A stretch of DNA of 64,000 bases from Nocardioides sp. Iso805N (lineage in GTDB: Bacteria > Actinomycetota > Actinomycetes > Propionibacteriales > Nocardioidaceae), in NCBI RefSeq assembly GCF_000364605.1, contig NZ_KB822588.1, forward strand, positions 29,179 through 93,178, written 5' to 3'. This document shows positions 47,317-56,058 of the stretch, piece after piece. The notes beneath the pieces are model-generated. The model was not told the origin of the DNA. It saw only the letters and a list, made by a program, of their open reading frames with translations, and did no database searches. Every line of letters begins with the position of its first letter. Position 1 is the stretch's first letter. A program made the translations under genes and the position numbers.

Positions 47317-48387
47317 TCAGTACCGTGGGGCGAAGATCTTGCCGATGATGCGGGCGATGATGTTGAGGATCATGACGATCACGATGAGGACCAGCGCGGC
47401 GCCCCAGGCGCGGGCGTAGCCCGGGGGGTCGGCGGCGTGCGCGCCCAGCGGTGTCGCGCCGGGCGTCTTGTACTGGTTGAAGATGTAGACCGGCAGCGTG
47501 GTCATCCGGCCGGAGAACAGGTTGCCGTTCATCGAGTCGTTGTAGCCGGCGGTGACCAGCAGCGGCGCGGTCTCGCCGATGACCCGCGAGATCGCGAGCA
47601 CGATGCCGGTCACGATGCCGCCGATGGCGGTCGGCAGGACCACCTTCACGATGGTGCGCCACTTCGGCACGCCGAGGGCGTACGACGCCTCGCGCAGGTC
47701 GCTGGGAACCAGCCGGAGCATCTCCTCGGCCGAGCGGACGACCGTCGGGATCATCAACAGGGCAAGGGCGATCGCGCCGCCGATGCCCGCCCGGAAGGCC
47801 GGCCCGAAGAACATCACCAGCAGGGCCAGCGCGAACAGACCGGCCACGATCGAGGGGATGCCCGTCATCACGTCCACGAGGAAGGTGATCACCCGCGCCA
47901 GCCGGCCACCCCTGCCGTACTCGATCAGGTAGATCGCCGTCATCAGGCCGATCGGCACCGCGATGATGGAGGCCGCGAGAGTGACCACGATGGTGCCCTG
48001 CAGGGCGTGCAGGATTCCGCCCGGCATCGAGCCGATGACGCCGCGCATCGAGGTGGTCAGGAAGTGGCCGTTGATCACCGGCGCACCCTTCTGGACCACC
48101 AGGATCAGCAGCCACAGCAGCGGCACGCACACCACGACGAACGAGCCCCAGACCAGGTGGGTCATGAGTCGGTCGGTGGCGGCGCGCGGGCCTTCGAGGA
48201 CGCGCGACCACAGCGGGAGTGCGAAGACGTAGAGCAGGCCGGCCACGACGAGCAGCGCGATCCAGCTCCAGCCGAACAGCAACGAGATCAGTCCGGCGAC
48301 GGCCAGCGCGGCCACGGCGACGACCACCGGCGCCCAGCGCGGCAGGCGCGGGCGGGCGAGCGTCGAGGGGGCGAGAAGGGCTGTCAT
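47317..48387 (-). CDS. pstA: Phosphate ABC transporter permease PstA
   Basis: 356 residues, about 8 membrane helices with an N-terminal extension typical of actinobacteria. The permease loop EMLRLVPSDLREASYALGVP contacts PstB. Imports phosphate together with PstC. It ends 33 bp before the pstB start. Confidence 0.95.
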   Translation of the reverse strand: MTALLAPSTLARPRLPRWAPVVVAVAALAVAGLISLLFGWSWIALLVVAGLLYVFALPLWSRVLEGPRAATDRLMTHLVWGSFVVVCVPLLWLLILVVQKGAPVINGHFLTTSMRGVIGSMPGGILHALQGTIVVTLAASIIAVPIGLMTAIYLIEYGRGGRLARVITFLVDVMTGIPSIVAGLFALALLVMFFGPAFRAGIGGAIALALLMIPTVVRSAEEMLRLVPSDLREASYALGVPKWRTIVKVVLPTAIGGIVTGIVLAISRVIGETAPLLVTAGYNDSMNGNLFSGRMTTLPVYIFNQYKTPGATPLGAHAADPPGYARAWGAALVLIVIVMILNIIARIIGKIFAPRY

Positions 48388-48400
48388 CGGGGTCCCCGCT

Positions 48401-48443
48401 CAGTTGTTCGCGGAAGGAGCGGAGCGGGAGGAGCGAAGAACTG
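48401..48443 (-). promoter_or_regulatory. Hairpin between pstC and pstA
   Basis: CAGTTGTTCGC (48401-48411) and GCGAAGAACTG (48433-48443) pair with one mismatch around a purine-rich loop. Possible mRNA-stabilising or attenuating stem inside the operon. Confidence 0.45.
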
Positions 48444-48454
48444 CGTGGGGTGAT

Positions 48455-49435
48455 TCATCGTGCGAGGTTCCTCTCACCGCGGCCGATCGCCCACCGCGCG
48501 ATGAAGTTGACGGCGAAGGTGAAGGCGAACAGCACGAGACCCGCGGCGATCAGCACGTGCTGCTTGTCCGGCGTGGCCTCGGAGTAGTTGTTGGCGATGT
48601 TGGCCGCGATGGTCTGCGGGCTGGTGTCGCCGATGATGTTGAGCGTGAACTTCGGCGAGGACGAGTAGACCATCGTGACCGCCATGGTCTCGCCGAGCGC
48701 GCGGCCCAGGCCGAGCATGATGCCGGCGATGACACCGGACTTCGCGTAGGGAAGCACCGCGAGCCGGATCACCTCCCACCGGGTGGCGCCGAGACCGATC
48801 GCTGCCTCCTCGTTGAGCCGCGGCGTCTGCGCGAACACCTCGCGGCTGATCGCGGTGATGATCGGCAGGATCATCACGCCGAGAACGAGCGCCGCGGTCA
48901 GAGCGGTCTGCCCGTTCGGCGACGCGGGGCCCTTGAACAGCGGGATCCAGTTGAGGTAGTCGCCCAGCCAGTTGATCACCGGCTTGAGCGCCTGCGCGAG
49001 TGCCCTGCCACCCCAGAGGCCGTAGACGACCGACGGCACGGCGGCGAGCAGATCGATCACGTACGCGACCGGTGTGGCGAGCCTGCGCGGGGCGTAGTGG
49101 CTGATGAACAGTGCCACCGCGAGCGCGAACGGCACCGCCACGATGAGCGCCAGGATCGAGATGAAGATCGTGCCGAACAGCAGCGGCGCGACGTACGACC
49201 AGAAGTTGTCGAACCCCTGGCCGTAGGTGCTCGGATCCACGCTCAGCCCAGGAACACCCTGGATCAGCAGGAAGATGAAGACGCCGGCGAGGACGACCAT
49301 GATGAGCAGGCCCGCGCCCAGCGCGGCGCCTGCGAAGATCCGATCGCCGAGCCGCGCCGAACGCCGCGCCGGGGAGCCTGAGTCAGATTCGGGCGGCCCG
49401 GTGGGCGTCTGCTCGGGGGAGGCGGTGAGAGACAC
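48455..49435 (-). CDS. pstC: Phosphate ABC transporter permease PstC
   Basis: 326 residues, 6-7 membrane helices. The permease loop RLNEEAAIGLGATRWEVIRL is the PstB contact. The Pro/Ser-rich first 25 residues lie in the cytoplasm. Start ATG 49435. Separated from pstS by two tandem hairpins. Confidence 0.94.
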   Translation of the reverse strand: MSLTASPEQTPTGPPESDSGSPARRSARLGDRIFAGAALGAGLLIMVVLAGVFIFLLIQGVPGLSVDPSTYGQGFDNFWSYVAPLLFGTIFISILALIVAVPFALAVALFISHYAPRRLATPVAYVIDLLAAVPSVVYGLWGGRALAQALKPVINWLGDYLNWIPLFKGPASPNGQTALTAALVLGVMILPIITAISREVFAQTPRLNEEAAIGLGATRWEVIRLAVLPYAKSGVIAGIMLGLGRALGETMAVTMVYSSSPKFTLNIIGDTSPQTIAANIANNYSEATPDKQHVLIAAGLVLFAFTFAVNFIARWAIGRGERNLAR

Positions 49436-49460
49436 GCAGTTCCTGAGGTCGAAGTGGGCT

Positions 49461-49493
49461 GTGCGGCGGCCCGCTCATCGCGGGCCGCCGCAC
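49461..49493 (-). terminator. Hairpin in the pstS-pstC gap
   Basis: GTGCGGCGGCCCG and CGGGCCGCCGCAC pair perfectly (13 bp). Together with the one at 49506-49536 it probably limits read-through from pstS into pstCAB. Confidence 0.75.
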
Positions 49494-49505
49494 CAGGTCT
49501 TGCCA

Positions 49506-49536
49506 GCCCGGGGTCACCCTGTGGGGTCACCCGGGC
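49506..49536 (-). terminator. Hairpin directly after pstS
   Basis: GCCCGGG (49506-49512) and CCCGGGC (49530-49536) close a stem with further inner pairing, 7 nt past the pstS stop codon. Confidence 0.65.
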
Positions 49537-49542
49537 GCGGGA

Positions 49543-50655
49543 TCACTTGGCAGCGATCTTGGCGACGATCGCGGTGGCCTTGTCCGAGACGTCGCTGCTC
49601 AGCGGGGCCGAGCCGGCGTTCGAGGCACCGGCCTTCTGGCCGTCCTGGGAGACGATGTAGGACAGGTAGCCCTTGACCAGGCTCGCGGTGTTCGCGTCGC
49701 TGTAGGTCGGGCAGGCGATCAGGTAGGACACGAGCAGCAGCGGGTAGGCGCCATCGCTGGTGTCGGTGCGGTTGACGTCGTAGATCAGCTGGTTGTCGGT
49801 GGCCGACGGGTCCAGGCTCGAGGCGGCGACCACGGCGGCAGCCCCGTCGGCCGACGGAGCGTTGTAGGACGAGCCGACCTTGATCGACGCGACTCCCAGG
49901 CCACCGGCCTGCGAGGCGTCCGCGTAGCCGATGGTGCCGTCGCCGCCCTTGATCGAGGTGATGACACCCGAGGTGCCGTTGCCCGACAGCCCGTTGGTGG
50001 ACGGCCACGTCTGCGAGGCCGGGCTCTTCCACGCGCCGGAGCCGGCCTTGCTCAGGTACTCGGTGAAGTTCTGGGTGGTGCCCGAGTCGTCCGAGCGGTG
50101 CACGGTGTGGATCGCGGTGCTCGGCAGCGTGACGCCGCTGTTCTGCTGCGCGATCGCCGGGTCGTTCCACTTGGTGATCTGGCCGTTGAAGATCTTGGCG
50201 ATCGTCTGCGCGTCGAGCTTCAGCGAGTCGACACCCTTGAGGTTGAAGACGACGGCGATGGGGCTGATGTAGTCCGGCACCTCGATCGGGTCCGCACCAC
50301 CACACTGCTGCTTGGCCTTGGTGTACTCGTCGGAGGGGTTCGCGATGAACGCGTCCGAGCCGGCGAACGGGTAGGCGCCCGACTCGAAGCTGGTGCGACC
50401 GGCGCCGGAGCCGACGGGGTCGTAGCTGATGGTCACGCCGGAGTTCTGCTGCTGGTAGGCGGCCATCCAGGCCTGCTGGGCGGAGCCCTGAGCGCTCGAA
50501 CCACCAGCGGCGAGCTTGCCGCTGACGGAGCCGCCTGCGGCACCGGTAGAGCTGTCGCTGGCGTTGTTGTTGTCGTCACCGCACGCGGCGAGGGAGGCTG
50601 CCAGCGCGATCGCGGCAACACCCGGGACGACGGCCCGGCGGAGGGAGGTCTTCAC
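49543..50655 (-). CDS. pstS: Phosphate-binding lipoprotein
   Basis: 370 residues from GTG 50655 (AGGAG 8 nt upstream; ATG 50676 is a weaker choice). Lipoprotein signal ending LAASLAAC, a Ser/Asn/Gly linker, then the PstS fold: LAAGGSSAQGSAQQAWMAAY, YDPVGSGAGRTSFESG, FAGSDAFI and HRSDDSGTTQNFTEYL. Captures phosphate outside the membrane. A PHO box lies upstream. Confidence 0.95.
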   Translation of the reverse strand: MKTSLRRAVVPGVAAIALAASLAACGDDNNNASDSSTGAAGGSVSGKLAAGGSSAQGSAQQAWMAAYQQQNSGVTISYDPVGSGAGRTSFESGAYPFAGSDAFIANPSDEYTKAKQQCGGADPIEVPDYISPIAVVFNLKGVDSLKLDAQTIAKIFNGQITKWNDPAIAQQNSGVTLPSTAIHTVHRSDDSGTTQNFTEYLSKAGSGAWKSPASQTWPSTNGLSGNGTSGVITSIKGGDGTIGYADASQAGGLGVASIKVGSSYNAPSADGAAAVVAASSLDPSATDNQLIYDVNRTDTSDGAYPLLLVSYLIACPTYSDANTASLVKGYLSYIVSQDGQKAGASNAGSAPLSSDVSDKATAIVAKIAAK

Positions 50656-50695
50656 TTCAGTTTCTCCTGTGGTCATTCGCAGGTTGACGTCAGCG

Positions 50696-50701
50696 AAGGT
50701 A
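50696..50701 (-). promoter_or_regulatory. Likely -10 of pstS
   Basis: Minus-strand TACCTT, about 40 nt upstream of GTG 50655 and 27 nt downstream of the PHO box. Confidence 0.4.
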
Positions 50702-50728
50702 GGCAGCCGAAGTGACCGGATCCATGGT

Positions 50729-50750
50729 CGTTGGTGAACGAGGCGTGAAC
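50729..50750 (-). promoter_or_regulatory. PHO box (PhoP site) of the pst operon
   Basis: Two 11-bp direct repeats on the minus strand, GTTCACGCCTC and GTTCACCAACG, fit the actinobacterial PhoP direct-repeat site. A third unit-like GTTCACTCACT is at 50805-50795. Confidence 0.75.
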
Positions 50751-50823
50751 GCGATCTGCCGTCTCGGAAACGAAATCGCGTGGAGTCGGCAGATAGTGAG
50801 TGAACTCGCGGTCCTGGGACTTG

Positions 50824-51714
50824 TCAGAGCGGCAGGTGCCGCTCTATAGCGACGACCCGGCCCTTGCGGATGTGCGCCACCGCTATCTCCCCCTTCTCCA
50901 GCGCGAGCTTCCGCATGCCGAGCGCGGAGAAGACCATCGGCAGCACCGGACGGTGGCTGCACACCACCAGCGGTCCGCGACCCGGCAGCTCGCTGGCGAG
51001 TCCGAGGATGAGCGCACCGGTGGCCTCGGCCGCAGCGCCCTCCTCACTCAGCAGCGTGGTGGACTCGATCGGTACGTCGGCAGCCACGGCGTACGGCTCG
51101 ACCGTCTGGCGGCAGCGCTCGCTCGTGGAGGTGACCACCCGGGTCACGCCGAACGCGGCGAGCACGGCACTGAGCCGCTCGGCCTGGCGCTTGCCCGAGG
51201 CGAGCAGCGGCCGCGCCGCATCGGTACCGCGCCAGGTGTCGCGGGAGCGCGAGTCGCTGTGCCGCAGCACGATCAGCGGGTACGTCGTCTTGCGGGCCGC
51301 GATCGCCTCACGCAGCGTCGCCCGGTCGTGCGGGTAGGTGAGCCGCCGGCCGGCGTCGGCGATCGGCACCCAGGCGACCTGATCGATCTCGCCGGGCCGC
51401 TGGTAGTCGCTGACGTCGTCGGTGGCGCCCTCGAGCACCCGCCCGGTCCAGTAGTGCACCCGCTTCCAGCCGCGGCCGACGCGATAGCGCTGGGCGCGCA
51501 GCGGCCGGGTGAGTCGGATGGGCAGCCCGGTCTCCTCCTCCACCTCCCGCACGGCGGCGACGGTGACGTGCTCACCGCGGTCGAGCTTGCCCTTGGGGAA
51601 GGACCAGTCGTCGTACTTGGGCCGGTGCACCAGCAGCACCTCGCGGCACTCCTTCTTGCTCCGACGGAAGACGACCGCCCCGGCGGCCTCGACGTCCCGT
51701 GTGGGTGCAGGCAT
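50824..51714 (-). CDS. mutT1: NUDIX hydrolase / histidine phosphatase fusion (MutT1)
   Basis: 296 residues. Residues 1 to about 140 hold a NUDIX domain (box GKLDRGEHVTVAAVREVEEETGL in pieces: G-x5-E, REVEEE); from about 145 a histidine phosphatase domain (LIVLRHSDSRSRDTW, with the later SHRPVLP). Same plan as mycobacterial MutT1, which cleans 8-oxo-GTP and dinucleoside polyphosphates. Leaderless: minus -10 TACCCT 6 nt before ATG 51714. Confidence 0.93.
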   Translation of the reverse strand: MPAPTRDVEAAGAVVFRRSKKECREVLLVHRPKYDDWSFPKGKLDRGEHVTVAAVREVEEETGLPIRLTRPLRAQRYRVGRGWKRVHYWTGRVLEGATDDVSDYQRPGEIDQVAWVPIADAGRRLTYPHDRATLREAIAARKTTYPLIVLRHSDSRSRDTWRGTDAARPLLASGKRQAERLSAVLAAFGVTRVVTSTSERCRQTVEPYAVAADVPIESTTLLSEEGAAAEATGALILGLASELPGRGPLVVCSHRPVLPMVFSALGMRKLALEKGEIAVAHIRKGRVVAIERHLPL

Positions 51715-51720
51715 GTGGGT

Positions 51721-51726
51721 AGGGTA
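51721..51726 (-). promoter_or_regulatory. -10 box of leaderless mutT1
   Basis: Minus-strand TACCCT, 6 nt before ATG 51714. Confidence 0.5.
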
Positions 51727-51777
51727 TTCGGCCGGGCGGCGCGCTGGGCAGTGGCCGCGGGCACGACGTTGGTGACC

Positions 51778-51783
51778 TAGGTT
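51778..51783 (+). promoter_or_regulatory. -10 box of the leaderless anchored-protein gene
   Basis: TAGGTT ends 7 nt before GTG 51791. Confidence 0.5.
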
Positions 51784-51790
51784 GTCCACC

Positions 51791-52840
51791 GTGGTGCTGA
51801 GGCGAATACGGGCGCGGACGATCGCGCTGACGACTGTCCTCGCGATCGTCGTCTGCGTGGGCGCGGTGCTCGGGGTGAAGGCGTGGGACTCCGCGCATCG
51901 CAGTGATCTGCAGCGGGCGATGGCGCTCGCGCCGAAGGACGCCCAGCGGTACTCCTGGACCGACTGGGCGCGGGTGCGCGCGGCGCTCGGGACATCCTCG
52001 GACGAGAAGCTCCTCGACGCCGGGTACGACGCGGATCTGACGCCGGCTTCCTCCCTCACCACGTCGGTGGACCTGATGAAGTCTGCCTTCGGCTTCACCC
52101 CGGCGACCATGTCCTGGGAGCTGCTCACCCAGTCGACGAGCGGCGCGGCGCTGTTGATGAAGGTGTCCGACTCGGTCTCCTTCGACAGCATCCGATCGCA
52201 CCTCAAGGCTGCGGGCTTCACCGCGCCCAAGGATGACGGCGGGGTGTGGGACGGCAGCACCGTGGACGGCGTCGGCGGCGTACCGATCCTGTCGTTCGTC
52301 TCCCTCGACGAGGACCGGCACCTCGTGGTCACCAGTGACACCGACAGCTTCGCGGCACAGGTCGTGGACCATCTCGGCGACGGGTCGGTGCCGCAACCCA
52401 TCGCGCGGGTGGTGAATGCTGTCGACGAGCCCATCGCGGCCGAGATCTACGGCGGCGACTACACCTGCAGCAAGCTCGCCATGGGCGAGGCCGACCCGAC
52501 GGACGAGGCGCAGGGCCAGCAGCTGATCACCGAGGCGGGCAAGGTCAACCCGGTGCTGGCCTTCGCGATGGCTCGCGAGATCGGCCCCGCCGGGAAGGCG
52601 GGCGACGTACGGGTGGCGCTCGCCTTCGAGAGCCACGACCAGGCGGTCACCAACGCGACGACGCGGGCGAAGCTGGCCAGCGGGGAGGCGCCCGGGCAGG
52701 GCGGCAGCTTCACCGACCGGTTCGCGCTCGGCAAGGTCGCCGCTGATGGTGCCGTGGTGACGATGGCGCTGCGGCCCAAAAACGGCTCACCGGTGCTCTC
52801 GGACCTGTCCACGGGACCGCTGCTGTTCGCGACCTGCTGA
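51791..52840 (+). CDS. Membrane-anchored protein, unknown
   Basis: 349 residues from GTG 51791. One N-terminal helix (TIALTTVLAIVVCVGAVLGV) with an Arg-rich inside end; the rest is predicted outside: an alpha/beta region with YSWTDWARVRAALG, GGVPILSFVSLDEDRHLVVT and a single Cys in YTCSKLAMG, and a last Cys at the C-terminus (LLFATC), which could pair. No family is recognised. It is divergent from mutT1 and convergent with copA. Confidence 0.8.
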   Translation: MVLRRIRARTIALTTVLAIVVCVGAVLGVKAWDSAHRSDLQRAMALAPKDAQRYSWTDWARVRAALGTSSDEKLLDAGYDADLTPASSLTTSVDLMKSAFGFTPATMSWELLTQSTSGAALLMKVSDSVSFDSIRSHLKAAGFTAPKDDGGVWDGSTVDGVGGVPILSFVSLDEDRHLVVTSDTDSFAAQVVDHLGDGSVPQPIARVVNAVDEPIAAEIYGGDYTCSKLAMGEADPTDEAQGQQLITEAGKVNPVLAFAMAREIGPAGKAGDVRVALAFESHDQAVTNATTRAKLASGEAPGQGGSFTDRFALGKVAADGAVVTMALRPKNGSPVLSDLSTGPLLFATC

Positions 52841-52855
52841 GGGCTGTCGGCGGGG

Positions 52856-52914
52856 TAGTCCGGGGCGAAAATCAGCCCCACCGGCGAGTAACCCCTGATT
52901 TGCGCCCCGGACTA
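52856..52914. terminator. Bidirectional 20-bp stem between convergent genes
   Basis: TAGTCCGGGGCGAAAATCAG (52856-52875) pairs with the segment 52895-52914 with one mismatch around a 19-nt loop. The right arm covers the copA stop codon. Confidence 0.8.
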
Positions 52915-55083
52915 TCCCCGGAATCGCCGCAACCGCAAGCTGTTCCCCACCACGCACAGCGACGACAGCGCCATCGCTCCGCCGGCCAGCATCGGCTCCA
53001 GACGTCCCGACGCCGCCAGCGGGATGAGCACCACGTTGTAGCCGAACGCCCAGACCAGGTTGGCACGGATGGTGCGCAGGGTGGCGCGGGCCAGTCGCAC
53101 CGCGACCGGGACCAGCCGCAGGTCACCGCGGACCAGGGTCAGGTCGCTCGCGGCGATCGCGGCGTCGGCGCCGGTGCCCATCGCGATGCCGAGGTCGGCG
53201 GTGGCGAGGGCGGCGGCGTCGTTGACCCCGTCGCCGACCATCGCGACGACCCGCCCGGCCTCTTGGAGGGCACGCACGTGGGCGGCCTTCTCCTCGGGGA
53301 GTACGCCGCTGATCACGGTCTCGAGGCCCACCTCGTCGGCGATCGTGCGTGCGGCGCGCTCGTGGTCCCCGGTGAGCAGGACCGGCTCGAGGCCGAGCCG
53401 ACGCAGCTGGTCGACGGCATCGGCTGCCCCGTCCTTGACCGTGTCGGCGACCGCGAGCACGCCGCGCGCGGCACCGGCCCAGCCGATCGCGACCGCCGTC
53501 GCGCCGGTGGCCTCGGCCCTCTCCACCGCCTCTTCGAGGGCGGGCTCGAGCGGCAGCCCGCGCGAGCGCAACAGCTCGGGCCGGCCGACGACGACCGACT
53601 CACCGTCCACGACACCCTCGGCACCCAGGCCGGGCAGAGCGAGGAAGTCGTCCACGTGCGGCAGGTCCGTGGCGGCGTGCCCGGATCGACCGGCGACGGC
53701 GATCGCCCGGGCGATCGGGTGCTCGGAGGCGGACTCGACTGCGGCCGCGCGGCGGCGTACGTCCTGCTCGGAGGTGGTCGGCGACGCGGTGACCTCGATC
53801 AGCCTCAGCTCGCCGCGGGTGACGGTGCCGGTCTTGTCGAGCACGACGGTGTCGACGCGACGGGTCGATTCGAGCACCTCCGGGCCGCGCAGGAGCACAC
53901 CCAGCTGCGCACCGCGTCCGGTGCCGACCAGCAACGCGGTGGGGGTGGCCAGCCCCAGCGCGCACGGGCAGGCGACGATCAGCACCGCGACGGCGGCGGT
54001 GATCGCCGTTGACGGCGAGCCACCCGTGACCAGCCAGCCGACGAAGGTCAGCAGGGCGAGCACGAGCACGGCGGGCACGAAGTACGCCGAGACTCGGTCG
54101 GCGAGCCGCTGCGCCGCAGCCTTGCCGCTCTGGGCCTCCTCCACCAACCGGGCGATCCGCGCCAGCTGGGTGTCGGCGCCGACCCCCGTCGCGCGGACGA
54201 CGAGCCGGCCGTTGGTGTTGAGGGTGCCACCGGTCACCGCCTCGCCCGCGCCGACCTCGACCGGCACCGGCTCGCCGGTGAGCAGCGAGGCGTCGACGGC
54301 CGAGACGCCGGCCTCGACCACGCCGTCGGTGGCGATCCGCTCCCCCGGACGGACGACGAACAGGTCCCCCACGCGCAACCGCTCGACCGGCACCGTCACC
54401 TCGGCGCCGTCGCGCAGCACCTGCACCTGCTTGGCGCCCAGGGTCATCAGCGCACGCAACGCCTCCCCCGCGGTGCGCTTGGCGCGGTGCTCCAGCACTC
54501 GACCTGCCAGCAGGAAGGTGGTCACGGTCGCAGCCACCTCGACATAGGTGTCGCCGTCGCCGAGCAGCGCACCGAGGGACCAGAGGTAGGAGACGCTCAC
54601 GCCGAGGGAGACCAGCGTGTCCATGGTGGTCGCGCCGTGCCGCAGGTTGACCAGGGCGGCACGGTGGAAGGGCCAGGCCGACCAGGTCACCACCGGCAGG
54701 GCCAGCACGAACGTCACCCAGGCCCAGCCCGGCCAGATGGGGGCGGGCAGCGGTGCGAGCATCGCGATCGCCAGGATCGGCACCGTCAGCGCCGCCGCCA
54801 CGACCAGCCGGCCGATCAACGGGTCGCGCTCGCGGCCCGGCTCGGCACTCTCCTCGGCCGCATCGGCCGCCTCGACCGGGGTGGCGTCGTAGCCGGCAGC
54901 CACCACCGCCGCGACGAGGTCACCGGTGGCGACGCCGTCGACGTACTCGACCCAGGCCTTCTCGGTGGCGTAGTTGACGCTCGCGCTGACGCCGTCGAGC
55001 TTGTTCAGCTTGCGCTCGATCCGGTTGGCGCACGAGGCGCACGTCATCCCGGAGATGGCGAGCTCGACCTGTTGCTGGCTCAT
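52912..55083 (-). CDS. copA: Copper-translocating P1B-type ATPase
   Basis: 723 residues. N-terminal metal domain GMTCASC; membrane metal motif CPC in VACPCALGLATPTALL; phosphorylation loop DKTGT; TGDH and GDGVNDAAALATADLG in the ATP domain. Exports Cu(I). Its ATG overlaps the copZ stop (ATGA). Confidence 0.95.
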   Translation of the reverse strand: MSQQQVELAISGMTCASCANRIERKLNKLDGVSASVNYATEKAWVEYVDGVATGDLVAAVVAAGYDATPVEAADAAEESAEPGRERDPLIGRLVVAAALTVPILAIAMLAPLPAPIWPGWAWVTFVLALPVVTWSAWPFHRAALVNLRHGATTMDTLVSLGVSVSYLWSLGALLGDGDTYVEVAATVTTFLLAGRVLEHRAKRTAGEALRALMTLGAKQVQVLRDGAEVTVPVERLRVGDLFVVRPGERIATDGVVEAGVSAVDASLLTGEPVPVEVGAGEAVTGGTLNTNGRLVVRATGVGADTQLARIARLVEEAQSGKAAAQRLADRVSAYFVPAVLVLALLTFVGWLVTGGSPSTAITAAVAVLIVACPCALGLATPTALLVGTGRGAQLGVLLRGPEVLESTRRVDTVVLDKTGTVTRGELRLIEVTASPTTSEQDVRRRAAAVESASEHPIARAIAVAGRSGHAATDLPHVDDFLALPGLGAEGVVDGESVVVGRPELLRSRGLPLEPALEEAVERAEATGATAVAIGWAGAARGVLAVADTVKDGAADAVDQLRRLGLEPVLLTGDHERAARTIADEVGLETVISGVLPEEKAAHVRALQEAGRVVAMVGDGVNDAAALATADLGIAMGTGADAAIAASDLTLVRGDLRLVPVAVRLARATLRTIRANLVWAFGYNVVLIPLAASGRLEPMLAGGAMALSSLCVVGNSLRLRRFRG

Positions 55084-55283
55084 CGCAACGCGTACCCGGC
55101 CTCCGTGACGGCCTCGGCGACATCCGCCCGCTCCAGGGGTACGTCGGAGGTCACGCTCAGCTCACCCGTCGCCAGGTCGACCGCGACCTCGACGACACCC
55201 GGCAGTGCGGAGACCTCCTCGGTCACCGAGGCGACGCAGTGCTGACAGGTCATGCCCTCGACGACCCCGTGGAACGTGCTCAC
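55080..55283 (-). CDS. copZ: Copper chaperone, heavy-metal-associated domain
   Basis: 67 residues with the metal site GMTCQHC. Hands Cu(I) to CopA or to CsoR. Its ATG overlaps the csoR stop (ATGA), so the three genes are one translationally coupled unit. Confidence 0.93.
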   Translation of the reverse strand: MSTFHGVVEGMTCQHCVASVTEEVSALPGVVEVAVDLATGELSVTSDVPLERADVAEAVTEAGYALR

Positions 55284-55573
55284 GACCTCACCAGCCGGGC
55301 GATCGCCTCGACGGCCTCCGCGACCTTCTCCTGCGCCTCGGCGTCGCTGCTGCGCGCGGCGTCGACCACGCAGTGGCTCATGTGCTCCTCCAACAGGCCG
55401 AGCGAGACGGCGTGCAGCGCCTTCGTCATCGCCGAGACCTGGGTCAGGATGTCGATGCAGTACTGCTCCTCGTCGACCATCCGCGCGATGCCGCGCGCCT
55501 GGCCCTCGATGCGTCGCAGTCGCTTGAGGTAGTCGTCCTTGCGGTGGATGTAGCCGTGCTCGCTCACGTCCAT
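55280..55573 (-). CDS. csoR: Copper-sensing repressor CsoR
   Basis: 97 residues from ATG 55573. All-helical CsoR fold (DYLKRLRRIEGQARGIARMV) with the Cu(I) ligands C39, H64 and C68 (in YCIDI and HMSHC). With copper bound it lets go of the operator just upstream and the csoR-copZ-copA operon is expressed. Confidence 0.95.
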   Translation of the reverse strand: MDVSEHGYIHRKDDYLKRLRRIEGQARGIARMVDEEQYCIDILTQVSAMTKALHAVSLGLLEEHMSHCVVDAARSSDAEAQEKVAEAVEAIARLVRS

Positions 55574-55583
55574 GACGTTACCC

Positions 55584-55600
55584 GTACCCCCTAGGGGTAT
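55584..55600. promoter_or_regulatory. CsoR operator
   Basis: GTACCCCCTAGGGGTAT is a palindrome with the C/G tracts typical of CsoR sites, 11 bp before the csoR ATG. Confidence 0.82.
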
Positions 55601-55636
55601 CAAGAGCGCAAAGACGGACGGCCGAATGCGGGCCGC

Positions 55637-55927
55637 TCAGGACCCTTGGCGCGCGCGCGGAACGACACCGAGGATCTCGTCGATCTCCTCGGTGCTGAGG
55701 TGCTCCTCCGACTCGCTGGCCGCGATGATCAGGTTGGTGGTCAACTCGACCTCCCCGAGCAGGTCCGCGTCCTCGAGCGAGACGTCGAACTGGTCGTGCA
55801 CCTGGTCCTCCTCATCACCGGGTCGCCAGGTCCGTCCGACCAGGGCATGCTTCCGGTGCTCCCATTCCCCTTCCAGATTACGTCCAAACACCAACCGGAC
55901 CTCGGGACATGACACGCGTGCGGCCAC
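55637..55927 (-). CDS. Small acidic protein, unknown
   Basis: 96 residues from GTG 55927, or 92 from GTG 55915. The acidic middle (GDEEDQVHDQFDVSLEDADL) is followed by a helical end (SEEHLSTEEIDEILGVVP). Codon bias supports coding. There is no known domain. Five 11-bp spaced repeats lie directly upstream. Confidence 0.6.
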   Translation of the reverse strand: MAARVSCPEVRLVFGRNLEGEWEHRKHALVGRTWRPGDEEDQVHDQFDVSLEDADLLGEVELTTNLIIAASESEEHLSTEEIDEILGVVPRARQGS

Positions 55928-55937
55928 GTTTTACCCA

Positions 55938-55988
55938 ACCTGGATGACGCCTGGACAATGCCTGGACAATGCCTGGAGAGTGCCTGGA
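55938..55988. repeat. Five phased 11-bp repeats upstream of the small acidic protein
   Basis: ACCTGGA at 55938, then GCCTGGA at 55949, 55960, 55971 and 55982, exactly 11 bp apart. The unit is close to TGCCTGGACAA. The period is not a multiple of three, so it is not coding. Confidence 0.85.
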
Positions 55989-56016
55989 CGGCGTCCAACG
56001 ACCTGCCGAAATGACA

Positions 56017-56046
56017 CGAGGCCCCGACCTCGCGGTCGGGGCCTCG
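56017..56046 (-). terminator. Terminator of the cold-shock gene
   Basis: CGAGGCCCCGACC and GGTCGGGGCCTCG form a perfect 13-bp stem with a 4-nt loop, 13 bp past the stop codon at 56059. Confidence 0.85.
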
Positions 56047-56058
56047 CTCTGATCTAGA

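Noticed and set aside
46330..48453. Open frame of 707 codons on the plus strand over pstB/pstA
   Set aside because: It is the antisense shadow of pstB and pstA; composition is Arg/His/Asp-rich without any domain, typical of high-GC third-position shadows.
55935..55990. The 11-bp repeats as part of a longer coding region
   Set aside because: The period is not a multiple of three and all frames are poor.
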